This document shows positions 9,408 through 18,378 of a DNA stretch of 64,000 bases, one piece after another (the first letter of the stretch is position 1; each line of letters starts with the position of its first letter). The DNA comes from Albitalea sp966211955 (GTDB taxonomy: Bacteria; Pseudomonadota; Gammaproteobacteria; Burkholderiales; Burkholderiaceae_C). The stretch is taken from positions 1 to 64,000 of the forward strand of contig CBIHOF010000009.1 in NCBI GenBank assembly GCA_966211955.1, written 5' to 3'. A program made the translations under genes and the position numbers. The notes beneath the pieces are model-generated. The model was not told the origin of the DNA and did not search any database. It saw only the letters and a list, made by a program, of their open reading frames with translations.

Positions 9408-10258
9408 TTGACGTCCTTGATGTCGAGGCCGGATGGAATCGCGAAGACCGCCGAATCCGCCACGGCGTTGATGACGACCTTCTCGGTCTTCGACCGCCGA
9501 TAGGCGCCCTTGCCCGACGGCGACGGTTGGTACTCGCTCAAGGTGCGAAAGCGAAGTGCTGCCGGCAGCAACCGATCCGGGTCTTCGCTCACGCACAGGT
9601 CCATGAAGTTCGCGCCGCCCAGGCCCTGGCGGCGCACGACACAGGGAATGCCCGCGACGACGTCGCGACCCACGATCTCGGGCGCCAGCCGTTTCACGAG
9701 GGCTTCGCCACGGTCGAGGTCGAGCGACAGCCTGCCCGGCATGACGCGACGCCGTGCTGTACGTCTGGACATGTCGATGTCGATCACCTCCACATTCCCG
9801 TCGACCTGGTTGCGGATGTGCGCGCTGTACTTCGGCTTGACGCGGTAGGTGCAGTCGCACAGCGCATCGCCGCTCGTGGCCGGCGGCCCCGCGCGGTCGC
9901 AGACGTAGTCGTGGCGCACGGTGTAGTGGGCCGAATGCCGTTCGTTGGCGAAGTCCCAGGTGCGTGTCGCGATCGGCTTGTCATCGCCGGCCTCGAACAC
10001 CGGCATCCTCGTTGCCAGTCCCATGCGGCGCGAGTTCTCGCAGATGGCCTCGATGCCCTTGCGGTCGGTCGGGTTGGTGAATTCGCCGGATGCCTCCGCA
10101 TAGACCACCGGCTCGACGGTGCCGGAGGAGTGGATGTCGAACTCACTGGGATAGGCGACCGGCACAAGGGCCTCGGCGGCGAATGCGGCCGTCGCGTAGG
10201 CGGCGGCAGCCAAGGTTGCGCCGACCATGGCGCGCATTTCTTTCGGTCCTCGTCTCAT
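9404..10258 (-). CDS. Hypothetical exported protein
   Basis: 284 residues with a signal peptide (AAAAYATAAFAAEA) and a beta-rich body containing several cysteines (ICENSRR, DYVCDR, CDCTYR, LCVSED) and a basic SRRTARRRVMPGR stretch. I recognise no family. The start at 10258 has a good AGGAGGG site 9 nt upstream. The 3' end overlaps gph by 4 nt. Cysteine content and export suggest a disulphide-bonded periplasmic or surface protein; function unknown. Confidence 0.7.
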   Translation of the reverse strand: MRRGPKEMRAMVGATLAAAAYATAAFAAEALVPVAYPSEFDIHSSGTVEPVVYAEASGEFTNPTDRKGIEAICENSRRMGLATRMPVFEAGDDKPIATRTWDFANERHSAHYTVRHDYVCDRAGPPATSGDALCDCTYRVKPKYSAHIRNQVDGNVEVIDIDMSRRTARRRVMPGRLSLDLDRGEALVKRLAPEIVGRDVVAGIPCVVRRQGLGGANFMDLCVSEDPDRLLPAALRFRTLSEYQPSPSGKGAYRRSKTEKVVINAVADSAVFAIPSGLDIKDVK

Positions 10259-10499
10259 CCGTTCATGCCCTCCTCGGCGGCTGCGTAGTATCAGTCGAAG
10301 GGGTGCAGACGCACGTTCGGGGCCTCGCTCGGTGCGTTTGGGCTGAATTGAGCTGAAACCCGCGCCAAAACTGGATGCAAATGGCGGTAAAAGGCCGTGC
10401 TTCTCCCTGCACTTCGTAGAATGATCCATGGTGTACTGCCGGCCAAATGGGAATCACATGCGCCCTGTACGTGCCTTGGGAGCCGGGGAGAAGTCGGCG

Positions 10500-10835
10500 A
10501 TGAGCGATTCAGGCTCACGCCGTCGCGACGACCCCGCGGCCTTCCCGTTGCCGATCGTCGGCCTCTTCGCCGACCTGGAGCTTGGCGTGGGCTGCGTGAA
10601 CCTGCCCGATGGCTTCTTCGCGGCATCGAGCGCCATCCAGATCGAGATCATCTCCGATTGGCAGCGCTCCCTCGACGAGCTGCGCCTGATGGCGCTTGTG
10701 CGCTTGTACCGCGACCTCGCCGCCGCCTTGCCCAATTGCTCGGACGCCGAGAAGATGGAGCGCTTTCGCGTCACCTGCCAGAGCCTGGAGATCGACTGCC
10801 CCGACGACATCACCGCGCTCCTGGCGAAGTACTGA
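10500..10835 (+). CDS. Small unknown protein coupled to a hybrid histidine kinase
   Basis: A 111-residue predicted soluble, mostly helical protein with an Arg/Asp-rich N-terminus and Leu-rich middle. No family is recognised. The start at 10500 follows GGGGAGAAG at about 7 nt; an upstream in-frame ATG is less well placed. Its stop codon overlaps the ATG of the downstream hybrid kinase (TGATG), so the two are probably translated together and may work together. A role as kinase partner is inference from coupling only. Confidence 0.6.
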   Translation: MSDSGSRRRDDPAAFPLPIVGLFADLELGVGCVNLPDGFFAASSAIQIEIISDWQRSLDELRLMALVRLYRDLAAALPNCSDAEKMERFRVTCQSLEIDCPDDITALLAKY

Positions 10836-12754
10836 TGCTGGACGCACGACAACTGGCCATGACGGCACCCGCATCCGACGACGTGAACCACAGGGAAGGC
10901 GACTTCGCCGAGCAGCTGGCCGACGAGCAGCTGCGCATGGTGTGGGAACACGCGAGCATCGGCACCTCGGTGGCCACTGCTTTTGCCATGCTCATGGCCT
11001 GGAAGCTGCCCACCCATTTCATCAGCTGGGTGCTGCCCTGGGTGGTGCTCAAGATCGCGATCGCCGCCCCGCGCATCGCCCAGGCCATGATCTACGCACG
11101 CAACGGCCACCCGGGTGGCCGGCGCTGGCGCAGCTACACCTACGGGCTGCTTGCCGTGGACGGCGTGGTGTGGGGACTGGCCGGTGTGGTGCTGGTGCAC
11201 GACTCCATCGCCGTCGCGTCCGTCACCCTTGCCTGCCTCGCCTGCGTGGCCATCGTCGCCACCTACGGGCTGCAGGCGCGCCTGACGGCCACCGCGGCCT
11301 ACGTGGTGCCCATCGTGCTGATGACTGCCGTCAGCCTGCTCTTCCGCGGCGACGAGTTCGGCATGCTGTGGGGCCTCGGCTCGATGGGGCTGCTCGGGCT
11401 GCTGCTGTCCACCGCACGGCGGTATGAACGGCGCCTTGCCGAAAATTTCCTGCTGCGCATGAAGGCCAGCCGCAGCGAGGAGATGAAGGACGCGGCGCTC
11501 GCCCTCGCCCAGCGCAATGCCGACGAGCGCGAGCACGCGCTGCAGCTCGCCCAGCGCAAGAGCGCGGTGAAGAGCCAGTTCCTCGCCACCATGAGCCATG
11601 AACTGCGCACGCCGCTGCACGGCATCCTCGGCATTGCACGCTTGCTTCACATCGAGTCCAACGATTCGGCGGTGCAGCGCCGCGTGGAACTGATCGAGTC
11701 CAGCGGCATGCACCTGCTGGAGCTGATCAACGACCTGCTGGACATCGGGCGCATCGAATCGGGCCACCTCAAGATCGCGCAGTCGGAGTTCGACCTCGCC
11801 GCCGAGGCGCACCGCGTGGCCGAGATCTATTCGGTGCGCGCCGGCGACAAGGGCCTGTCCTTCTCCTTCGATTGCCGCGTGAACGGTGCCTGCTGGGTAT
11901 TGGGCGACCCGTCGCGGCTGCGGCAGGTGCTGCACAACCTGCTGGGCAACGCGGTCAAGTTCACCAAGACCGGCTTCGTGTCGATGTCGCTCGAGCGGGT
12001 CTCCGGCGACCAGTTCGTCTTCGTGGTGCGCGACAGCGGCGTGGGCATTTCGCCCGAGGACCAGGCACACATCTTCGAGGCCTTCCGGCAGGCTGGCAAC
12101 ACGGCGGCGCGGCCCTTCGAGGGCACCGGCCTCGGGCTCACCATCGCGCGTGAAGTGGCCCAGGCCATGGGAGGCGACATCACCTGCCGCAGCGCGACGG
12201 ATGTCGGGTCATCCTTCCGCTTCAGCGTCACGCTGCAGCCGGTGGCGCAGGCCGGCCAGCCGGCGTCCGATCACGCCGATGCCGCCGCGCCCCCGGTGCA
12301 GCGCGGCGAGGTGCAGGTGCTGCTGGCCGAGGACAACGACCTCAACGCACTCATCGCGCAGGCCTTCCTCGAACGTGAAGGCGTGACGGTGGAGCGTGCC
12401 GTCAACGGCCGCGAGGCGGTGCGCCGCGCCCTGCGCGAGGTGGGCCGCCCCACCCTCATCCTCATGGACGTGCTCATGCCCACGCTGGATGGTGTGTCGG
12501 CGACGCGCGAGATCCGCTCGCGCGAGCAGGCATTGGGCCTGGCTCGCGTGCCGGTGATCGCGATGACCGCGACCGCGAGCGACGAAGACAAGGGCGTGTG
12601 CCTGGCAGCCGGCATGGACGATTTCCTGCCCAAGCCCTTCTCGGCGGAGCAGCTGTCGCGCATCCTCGCGTTCTGGCTGCATCGCCCGACGAGTTCGTCG
12701 CCGGGCTTGATTCACGGGGTGAGCGACAGCTCGCCGCCGCCTTTGGCCCACTGA
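10835..12754 (+). CDS. Membrane hybrid sensor histidine kinase with C-terminal receiver
   Basis: 639 residues. The N-terminus holds about six hydrophobic segments (residues about 45-195) with no large periplasmic sensor domain, then a coiled linker with repeated ALAQR/LAQRK, a HisKA domain with phospho-acceptor His255 in SHELRTP, an HATPase domain (NAVKF near 372, DSGVGIS 400-406, GTGLGLTI 430-437) and a receiver domain with acidic pair Glu499/Asp500, phospho-acceptor Asp545 and Lys600. No Hpt or output domain is attached, so signal must pass to a separate protein. It converges with the FeeM-like gene 2 nt away. Confidence 0.93.
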   Translation: MLDARQLAMTAPASDDVNHREGDFAEQLADEQLRMVWEHASIGTSVATAFAMLMAWKLPTHFISWVLPWVVLKIAIAAPRIAQAMIYARNGHPGGRRWRSYTYGLLAVDGVVWGLAGVVLVHDSIAVASVTLACLACVAIVATYGLQARLTATAAYVVPIVLMTAVSLLFRGDEFGMLWGLGSMGLLGLLLSTARRYERRLAENFLLRMKASRSEEMKDAALALAQRNADEREHALQLAQRKSAVKSQFLATMSHELRTPLHGILGIARLLHIESNDSAVQRRVELIESSGMHLLELINDLLDIGRIESGHLKIAQSEFDLAAEAHRVAEIYSVRAGDKGLSFSFDCRVNGACWVLGDPSRLRQVLHNLLGNAVKFTKTGFVSMSLERVSGDQFVFVVRDSGVGISPEDQAHIFEAFRQAGNTAARPFEGTGLGLTIAREVAQAMGGDITCRSATDVGSSFRFSVTLQPVAQAGQPASDHADAAAPPVQRGEVQVLLAEDNDLNALIAQAFLEREGVTVERAVNGREAVRRALREVGRPTLILMDVLMPTLDGVSATREIRSREQALGLARVPVIAMTATASDEDKGVCLAAGMDDFLPKPFSAEQLSRILAFWLHRPTSSSPGLIHGVSDSSPPPLAH

Positions 12755-12756
12755 CT

Positions 12757-13428
12757 TCAGGCGGCGAGCGCCTCTTGGGCTTGCGACACACCGAGGCGCT
12801 CGACCAGCTCGATGTCCGGGTGGAAGGTGTCGAAGCAGAAGTCGAACAGGCCCTGCTGGTTCGGGTTGGCCTGCCATTCGCGCGGGCCCATCAAGGTGTC
12901 GAACATCAGCACGCGGTGCGGCATGTTGCCGGCGTGGGCCAGCGGAACCATGGGCTGGTCGGCATTCATCTCGACGAAGCCGATGCGCTTGTACTGCCGC
13001 ACCAGTGCCTCGTTGCGCGCGCCGATGATGGCAAAGCGCGATTGCGTGGACAGGCAGAACAGGAAGGCCGCCTTGCAGATGGCGAACTTCAGGACCGGGT
13101 CGGCCTTGGGCAGCGTGGCCAGGCGGGTGATCTCGGCGCGGCCGAGGCGTGACATGTTCGAGGGCAGCGGCATCGATTGCTCGATCAAGAGCGGCCCCTG
13201 GCGGCTGGTCTGGATGCGCGCGGTGCCCACCGCATCGCCCGTCTTCTTGTCTTCGCAGATGAGCACCAGCGTGCCCTCGGTGCGGTCGAGCGCATCGGGC
13301 TCGATCAGCGATTGCCGCAATGACGGCATGTGGTGGCCGTAGCCTTCAGCGCGCACCTCGCACGCACGTCGCAGGTCCAGCGCATTGGCGGCTGGGCGGA
13401 TGGTGAAACTCAGGCTGGAAGTTGTCAT
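12757..13428 (-). CDS. FeeM-like N-acyl amino acid synthase / acyltransferase
   Basis: 223 residues resembling the GNAT-fold N-acyl amino acid synthase (FeeM) and LuxI-type synthase group, which join an acyl chain from acyl-ACP to an amino-acid-like acceptor. Visible signs are the RRACEVRAEGYG opening, a central beta strand with GTARI, the LGRAEITRLA segment (Glu99/Arg102, analogous to the E-x-S-R motif of LuxI enzymes) and a late YKRIGFVEM. The start at 13428 follows GGGA. It ends 2 nt from the convergent hybrid kinase gene. Substrate and product are unknown; an N-acyl amino acid signal or lipid is the family expectation. Confidence 0.7.
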   Translation of the reverse strand: MTTSSLSFTIRPAANALDLRRACEVRAEGYGHHMPSLRQSLIEPDALDRTEGTLVLICEDKKTGDAVGTARIQTSRQGPLLIEQSMPLPSNMSRLGRAEITRLATLPKADPVLKFAICKAAFLFCLSTQSRFAIIGARNEALVRQYKRIGFVEMNADQPMVPLAHAGNMPHRVLMFDTLMGPREWQANPNQQGLFDFCFDTFHPDIELVERLGVSQAQEALAA

Positions 13429-13708
13429 GTCGTTCCCAATCGTTTTTGGTGGATCAACCGCCACTGCGCCCTTCTCGACGGTGGCAGCGCCGCGCGAACT
13501 TAGCGCATTTGTGACTAAGTGCACATGATGGAAACCAGCGGCAACAACATCGTGAAGCCGTTTGGGTGTACGCATGAGAGCAAGAACTGGCGCAGCCGCC
13601 CAAGCGACAGGCTGCGTCAGTTGAGTCGACCAGAGGGCGTCAAGCGCACAGCCAAGCGTGGTGCGGGCTGGCGGGGAGATGGCGCCCGAACGGGCACCAG
13701 ACAAAGCG

Positions 13709-14395
13709 TTACGCGAGGGTCAGTTCGCGTCGCATGGCGCTGATGACGCTGGCGTAATCGGGCTTGCCGAAGATCGCACTTCCAGCGACGAACGTGTCCG
13801 CGCCGGCATCGGCCACCTGGCGGATGTTGTCCACCTTGATCCCGCCATCGACCTCGAGCCGGATGTCGCGGCCGCTGGCGTCGATGAGTCGGCGCGCCTG
13901 CTCGATCTTCCTCAGCGCCGAGGGGATGAAGCTCTGGCCGCCGAAGCCGGGGTTGACGCTCATGATGAGCACGAGATCCACCTTGTCGATCACCCACTCC
14001 AGCACGTCCAGTGGCGTGGCCGGGTTGAACACCAGGCCGGCCTTGCAGCCTTCGGCCTGGATCAGCTGCAGCGTGCGGTCCACGTGGGTGGATGCATCGG
14101 GGTGGAAGCTCACGAGGTCGGCACCTGCCTTGCAGAAGGCCTGGGCGAGCGAGTCGACCGGGCTCACCATCAGGTGCACGTCGATGGGCACGCGCGTACC
14201 GTCGGCCTTCACCGAATGCCGGCGCAAGGCCTCGCACACCATCGGCCCGAAGGTGAGGTTGGGCACGTAGTGGTTGTCCATCACGTCGAAATGAATCCAG
14301 TCGGCGCCGGCGGCGATGACGTTCTTCACTTCGTCCCCGAGGCGCGCGAAATCGGCCGAGAGGATGCTGGGGGCGATGCGGTGGACGGTGCTCAT
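13709..14395 (-). CDS. rpe: Ribulose-phosphate 3-epimerase
   Basis: Interconverts ribulose 5-phosphate and xylulose 5-phosphate in the pentose phosphate and Calvin cycles. The 228-residue TIM barrel has IAPSILSADFARL, the metal-binding HFDVMDNHYVPNLTFGP, VHLMV, MSVNPGFGGQSF and EVDGGI signatures, all intact. It is divergent from apaG across 57 nt. The 280-nt gap upstream of the FeeM-like gene and downstream of rpe (13429-13708) holds nothing I can name. Confidence 0.97.
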   Translation of the reverse strand: MSTVHRIAPSILSADFARLGDEVKNVIAAGADWIHFDVMDNHYVPNLTFGPMVCEALRRHSVKADGTRVPIDVHLMVSPVDSLAQAFCKAGADLVSFHPDASTHVDRTLQLIQAEGCKAGLVFNPATPLDVLEWVIDKVDLVLIMSVNPGFGGQSFIPSALRKIEQARRLIDASGRDIRLEVDGGIKVDNIRQVADAGADTFVAGSAIFGKPDYASVISAMRRELTLA

Positions 14396-14452
14396 CCGGG
14401 GATTCTAGAAGGAGGGCATGGCGCTACCGGCGGCGATCCATAGAATCGCCGC

Positions 14453-14827
14453 ATGCCCAAACCCCAGTTCACCTGCAGCGTCGCGGTGCGCCCGCTGCCC
14501 GAGCAATCGCAGCCGGACGCGGGGCAGTACGCCTTCGCGTACACCGTGACCATCCAGAACACCGGCGAGGTGACCGCGCAGTTGATCGGGCGGCACTGGA
14601 TCATCACCGACGAGCGAGGCCACACCGAGGAGGTGCGCGGCCTCGCGGTGGTGGGCCACCAGCCGCTGCTCAAGCCGGGCGAGCAGTTCGAGTACACGAG
14701 CTGGACGCGGCTGAACACGCCCAACGGCACCATGCGAGGCACCTACTTCTGCATGACGGAGGACGCGCATCCCTTCGATGCGGCCATCGACGAGTTCGGG
14801 CTGACGACGGCGTCGGCCCTGCATTGA
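14453..14827 (+). CDS. apaG: ApaG family protein
   Basis: The 124-residue protein is a single ApaG (DUF525) domain: AYTVTIQNTGEVTAQLIGRHWIITDERGH, then VVGHQPLLKPGEQFEYTS and the GTMRGTYFC strand, the usual full length. ApaG has an immunoglobulin-like fold and has been linked to Co2+/Mg2+ resistance; its molecular role is not settled. The neighbouring rpe-apaG-mltA arrangement is common in Burkholderiales. Confidence 0.95.
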   Translation: MPKPQFTCSVAVRPLPEQSQPDAGQYAFAYTVTIQNTGEVTAQLIGRHWIITDERGHTEEVRGLAVVGHQPLLKPGEQFEYTSWTRLNTPNGTMRGTYFCMTEDAHPFDAAIDEFGLTTASALH

Positions 14828-14864
14828 CCGGCTTGTCCTGATCGGCCTTCCTTGACCGGCCGCC

Positions 14865-14978
14865 TCAGCGATCGTCCGGGCGGCGCTCGCCGCCCTTGCG
14901 ACCGGAGAACATCGTCCACCACACGATGAGAATCAGGAGCGCCATGGCGCCCAGTGCTTCCAGCAGAATGACCCACAT
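14865..14978 (-). CDS. Small single-pass membrane protein
   Basis: 37 residues: MWVILLEALG, a hydrophobic helix running to LILIVWWTMF, then a basic tail GRKGGERRPDDR. Short W/L-rich proteins of this form recur in Burkholderiales genomes, so I think it is real. Its start codon shares the CATG palindrome with the mltA start on the opposite strand. Function unknown; topology would be N-out/C-in by the positive-inside rule. Confidence 0.6.
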   Translation of the reverse strand: MWVILLEALGAMALLILIVWWTMFSGRKGGERRPDDR

Positions 14979-16149
14979 GGCTTTGTCGTCTCGCAGTGCT
15001 GCCCGCCTCGCAGGGCCAGCGTTGATTCTAGGAGTGCTGGCCGCGTGCTCGTCGACGCCTCTGCCCGAGCGGGTGCCGGTGGACGACAAGGCGCCGGTTT
15101 CCGCGCCCACTGCCACTGCGCCCTCCACGACTGGCAGCGCCACCGCCTTGCTGCGCGCCCGCGCCCGATGGGTGCCGGTCGACTGGTCAGAGCTGCCAGG
15201 CTGGGACAGCGACCGCACGAGCGAGTTCTGGCCGGCGCTGATGCGAAGCTGCGAACGCCCGCCCTTCGAGTGGGCGCGCCTGTGCCGCGATGCGAACAAG
15301 GCCGGCGCGATGGCCACCGATGCCGGGGCGCGTGCGTGGCTGCAGCAGCGGCTCGTGCCCTACCGCGTCGAATCGCTCGAAGGCGCCCCCGAGGGCCTGG
15401 CCACCGGCTACTTCGAGCCGCTGGTTGAAGCGAGCCGCACGGCGCGCGGCGCCTTTCGCGTACCGCTGTACATGGCACCCACCGACCTTGCCACGCGCAA
15501 GCCCTGGTACACGCGCCAGCAACTGGACACCATTCCCGCCGTGCAGTCGCAGCTGAAAGGACGCGAGCTCGCCTTCGTCGCAGACCCGCTGGACGCGCTC
15601 ATCCTGCAGATCCAGGGCAGCGGCCGGCTTCAGATCAACGAACCCGATGGCACGCGCCGCCTGGTGCGCGCGGCATTCGCCGGCCACAACGACCAGCCCT
15701 ACAAGTCGGTGGGCAAGTGGCTGATCGAGCAGGGCGAGCTCAAGCCCGAGCAGGCGTCGTGGCCGGCCATCAAGGCCTGGGCGCGCATGAACCCGACGCG
15801 CGTGAACGAGCTGATGTGGAGCAATCCGCGCGTGGTCTTCTTCAAGGAAGAGCCCATCACCGACCCGGCCGCCGGGCCGCGCGGCGCACAGGGCGTGCCC
15901 CTGTCGCCCGGCCGCTCCATCGCCGTCGATGCGCAAAGCGTGCCCTACGGAACGCCGGTGTGGCTCGACACCACCGAGCCGATGACCAACACGCCGCTGC
16001 GCCGCGTGGTGCTGGCGCAGGACACGGGCACTGCGATCACCGGCGCGGTGCGGGCGGACTACTTCTGGGGCTGGGGCGAGCAGGCCGAGCAGCAAGCAGG
16101 CCGCATGAAGCAGCCGTTGCGCATGTGGGTGCTTTGGCCAAAAATATGA
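14977..16149 (+). CDS. mltA: Membrane-bound lytic murein transglycosylase A
   Basis: Cleaves the MurNAc-GlcNAc bond of peptidoglycan, leaving 1,6-anhydromuramyl ends; anchored in the outer membrane as a lipoprotein. The product of about 390 residues has a lipobox LAAC after a short hydrophobic segment, the MltA barrel domain (TGYFEPLVEAS, IQGSGRLQ) and the C-terminal 3D domain (VLAQDTGTAITGAVRADYFWG). The start at 14977 gives the best signal sequence; an in-frame ATG at 14944 has an AGGAG 4 nt upstream and cannot be excluded, in which case overlap with the small antisense gene would be larger. Confidence 0.95.
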   Translation: MALSSRSAARLAGPALILGVLAACSSTPLPERVPVDDKAPVSAPTATAPSTTGSATALLRARARWVPVDWSELPGWDSDRTSEFWPALMRSCERPPFEWARLCRDANKAGAMATDAGARAWLQQRLVPYRVESLEGAPEGLATGYFEPLVEASRTARGAFRVPLYMAPTDLATRKPWYTRQQLDTIPAVQSQLKGRELAFVADPLDALILQIQGSGRLQINEPDGTRRLVRAAFAGHNDQPYKSVGKWLIEQGELKPEQASWPAIKAWARMNPTRVNELMWSNPRVVFFKEEPITDPAAGPRGAQGVPLSPGRSIAVDAQSVPYGTPVWLDTTEPMTNTPLRRVVLAQDTGTAITGAVRADYFWGWGEQAEQQAGRMKQPLRMWVLWPKI

Positions 16150-16245
16150 GCCCCCCAGTCGCTGCGCTCCTGCCCCCGAGGGGCGCCACGCAGCGGACCG
16201 GCGAAGCCGGATCCGCGGGCGTGGCTTGGGGGGCGCTCGCTGCGC
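16150..16245. repeat. REP-like inverted repeat after mltA
   Basis: The short gap between mltA and cynS is filled by a GC-rich element bounded by CCCCCCAGTCGC (from 16151) and TTGGGGGGCGCTCGC (from 16227), with an inner CGGCGAAGCCGG palindrome. This is the form of dispersed palindromic repeats in Burkholderiales intergenic regions. It may act as a bidirectional 3'-end structure. Genome copy number cannot be seen from here. Confidence 0.5.
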
Positions 16246-16279
16246 TTGCTGTCCAAGCAGGCAGCGCCTTGGGCTTTTG

Positions 16280-16723
16280 CTAGTACGTCTTGTACGGCAG
16301 GAACTTGCCCGACATGGTGATGCTCACGCGATCACCAGCAGGGTTGGGCTCGCGCTGCAGGTCCATCTTGAAATCGATGGCGCTCATGATGCCGTCGCCG
16401 AACTCCTCGTGGATCAGTTCCTTGAAGGTGGTGCCGTAGACGCTCACGAGCTCGTGGAAGCGATAGATGAGGGGGTCGGTGGGCACCTGGCTCGGCAGCG
16501 ACCCTTTGTAGGGCACCACCATCAGCCACTTCTGCTCCGCATCGGTGAGCCCGAAGATCTCGCCGACCACGCCCGCCTGCTGCGGCGTGAGCGTCATCTG
16601 GCCCAGGCAGGCGGCCGTCGTCCACTCCTTGCTCTGGCCCACCTTGGCGGCCACGTCGCTCCACTTCAGGCCTTTGGCCACCTTGGTGGCGATGATCTTT
16701 TCCGTGACGTCGAGTCGGTTCAT
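16280..16723 (-). CDS. cynS: Cyanate hydratase (cyanase)
   Basis: Converts cyanate plus bicarbonate to ammonia and carbon dioxide via carbamate. The 147-residue protein has the N-terminal helical DNA-binding-like domain and the C-terminal catalytic domain. Catalytic residues are Arg88, Glu91 and Ser114, with the same spacing as Arg96/Glu99/Ser122 of the E. coli enzyme. The start at 16723 has only a weak A-rich ribosome site. No cynT carbonic anhydrase or cynX transporter is adjacent; a nitrate/sulfonate-type ABC importer lies about 38 kb away. Confidence 0.96.
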   Translation of the reverse strand: MNRLDVTEKIIATKVAKGLKWSDVAAKVGQSKEWTTAACLGQMTLTPQQAGVVGEIFGLTDAEQKWLMVVPYKGSLPSQVPTDPLIYRFHELVSVYGTTFKELIHEEFGDGIMSAIDFKMDLQREPNPAGDRVSITMSGKFLPYKTY

Positions 16724-16832
16724 GGCGGCGGTTCTTTCTTGGGGCGGACGATGAATGGCGTGCGCCACAACGGTGCCCCGCTGCGTGGCGCAGGCGCGTC
16801 CTTGCAATAACCAGACCCCGCCGGAGTTCGTG

Positions 16833-18359
16833 TCAGTGCCCCGACGCCGAGGACTGGATCAGCTCCAGCACCGCCGCCGGGTCGGCAGGCTTGACGAGAT
16901 GGTGCGCGAAGCCGGCGCTCGCCGATCGCTGCCGGTCCACCTTCTGCCCCCAGCCGGACAAGGCCACGAGCACGGTGTGCGCGGTTCGCGCCTCGCCGCG
17001 CAGGCGCGTCGCGAGGTCGAAGCCGGACATGTCAGGCAGCCCGATGTCGAGGATGGCAAGGTCGGGCGGGTTCGAGATGGCCGCCTCGATGCCGCCCCGG
17101 CCGGTGTAGGCCTTGGTCACCTTGTGGCCGCACGCGCTCAGCAGCATGCTCAGGCTGTCGGCGCTGTCGGCGTTGTCGTCCACGACCAGGATGCGCCGCG
17201 GCTGCACCGCGCGGCGCGTGTCCGGCACTGGCAGCGCGGCACATGCCGCTTCGCTGCTTTGCACAAGCGGGATGCGGATCACGAAGCTCGCGCCGCGGCC
17301 CTCCCCGTCGCTCTTCGCCTCCACCGTGCCGCCATGCAGTTCGATGAAGGCCTTGACGATGGACAGCCCGATGCCCAGGCCGCCTTGCGACTGGTCGCGC
17401 GAGCGGTCCACCTGCGAAAAGATTTGGAAGAGCCGCGCCATGGACGCGCTCGGGATGCCCACGCCGTCGTCTTTCACCGTGAGCCGCAGTTCCCCCTCCA
17501 CGCAGGCCGCTTCGAGCTCGATGTTGCCCTTGGGCGGGGTGTACTTGGCCGCGTTGTTCAAGAGGTTCGAAATGCACTGGGCGAGCCGCACCGGGTCGGC
17601 ATCGACGAGTGCGGGGCCGTCGGGCAACTTCGCCCTCAGCGTGTGCCCCATGGTGTCGATGAGCGGCGCGCTGATCTCCAGCGCGTTGCGGATCACCTCC
17701 CGCGCATCCACCACCCGGCGTTGCAGCGCGACCTTGCCTTGCGAAATGCGCGCCACGTCGAGCAGGTCGTCCACCAGCCGGGTCATCTGGAGCAACTGGC
17801 GCTGCATCACCGCCAGCGACCAGTCGCGCACCGCCTCGGTCGCGTCGCCGCGCTTCATGAGGTGCAGCGCGTTGGTCATCGGCGCAAGCGGGTTGCGCAG
17901 TTCATGGGCGAGCGTGGCAAGGAACTCGTCCTTGCGATGGTCGGCGGTGCGCGTGGCGTACTGGCGCTCGCGCGTGCGCAAGGCGGTCTGCACGGCGCTT
18001 ACCAGGGTGGCGCTGGGCACCGGACGCTCCAGCAACGTCACGTTGCCCAGGCTGGACGCAAGCTTCAGCCGCAGCCGGGTCGTCACGCCGGGCTTGGCCA
18101 GCAGGACCACGGGCAGATCCGACCAGGAAGCCTGCTCGTCGACCAGCTCGCGCATCAGGCGCTGGTCGGCCGGACTCGACAGGGCTTCCTCGGCGATGAG
18201 CACCGCACCGACGCCACGGCGTGCCTCGTCCACCACCTCGGTCACCGTCCGGCAGACGTCTGCCTGGATGTTTGAATGCGTCAGCGCCGCGACGATCAGC
18301 GCCGAATCCTTGCCCGATGGCGCCAGCACCAGGCTGCGTTGCTCGCACGGTTCCACCAT
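16833..18359 (-). CDS. Hybrid histidine kinase with degenerate N-terminal receiver
   Basis: 508 residues, soluble. Residues 1-125 have the receiver fold pattern but lack the acidic pocket and phospho-acceptor (AEEAL at 56-60 in place of the Asp strand, LLERP in place of the Lys strand), so this is a pseudo-receiver. Then come HisKA with His152 in AHELRNPLAP, an HATPase domain (NNAAKYT 268-274, DDGVGIP, GGLGIGLSI) and a C-terminal receiver with intact Asp438 and Lys490. Start: ATG 18359 with GGTGGGG 6 nt upstream; a GTG at 18371 is possible. It lies 19 nt after the KaiC-like gene and is surely co-transcribed. Confidence 0.93.
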   Translation of the reverse strand: MVEPCEQRSLVLAPSGKDSALIVAALTHSNIQADVCRTVTEVVDEARRGVGAVLIAEEALSSPADQRLMRELVDEQASWSDLPVVLLAKPGVTTRLRLKLASSLGNVTLLERPVPSATLVSAVQTALRTRERQYATRTADHRKDEFLATLAHELRNPLAPMTNALHLMKRGDATEAVRDWSLAVMQRQLLQMTRLVDDLLDVARISQGKVALQRRVVDAREVIRNALEISAPLIDTMGHTLRAKLPDGPALVDADPVRLAQCISNLLNNAAKYTPPKGNIELEAACVEGELRLTVKDDGVGIPSASMARLFQIFSQVDRSRDQSQGGLGIGLSIVKAFIELHGGTVEAKSDGEGRGASFVIRIPLVQSSEAACAALPVPDTRRAVQPRRILVVDDNADSADSLSMLLSACGHKVTKAYTGRGGIEAAISNPPDLAILDIGLPDMSGFDLATRLRGEARTAHTVLVALSGWGQKVDRQRSASAGFAHHLVKPADPAAVLELIQSSASGH

Positions 18360-18378
18360 GACGTGCCCCACCCGATGC

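Noticed and set aside
10454..12070. 538-codon minus frame opposite the hybrid kinase
   Set aside because: Shadow of a clear kinase gene.
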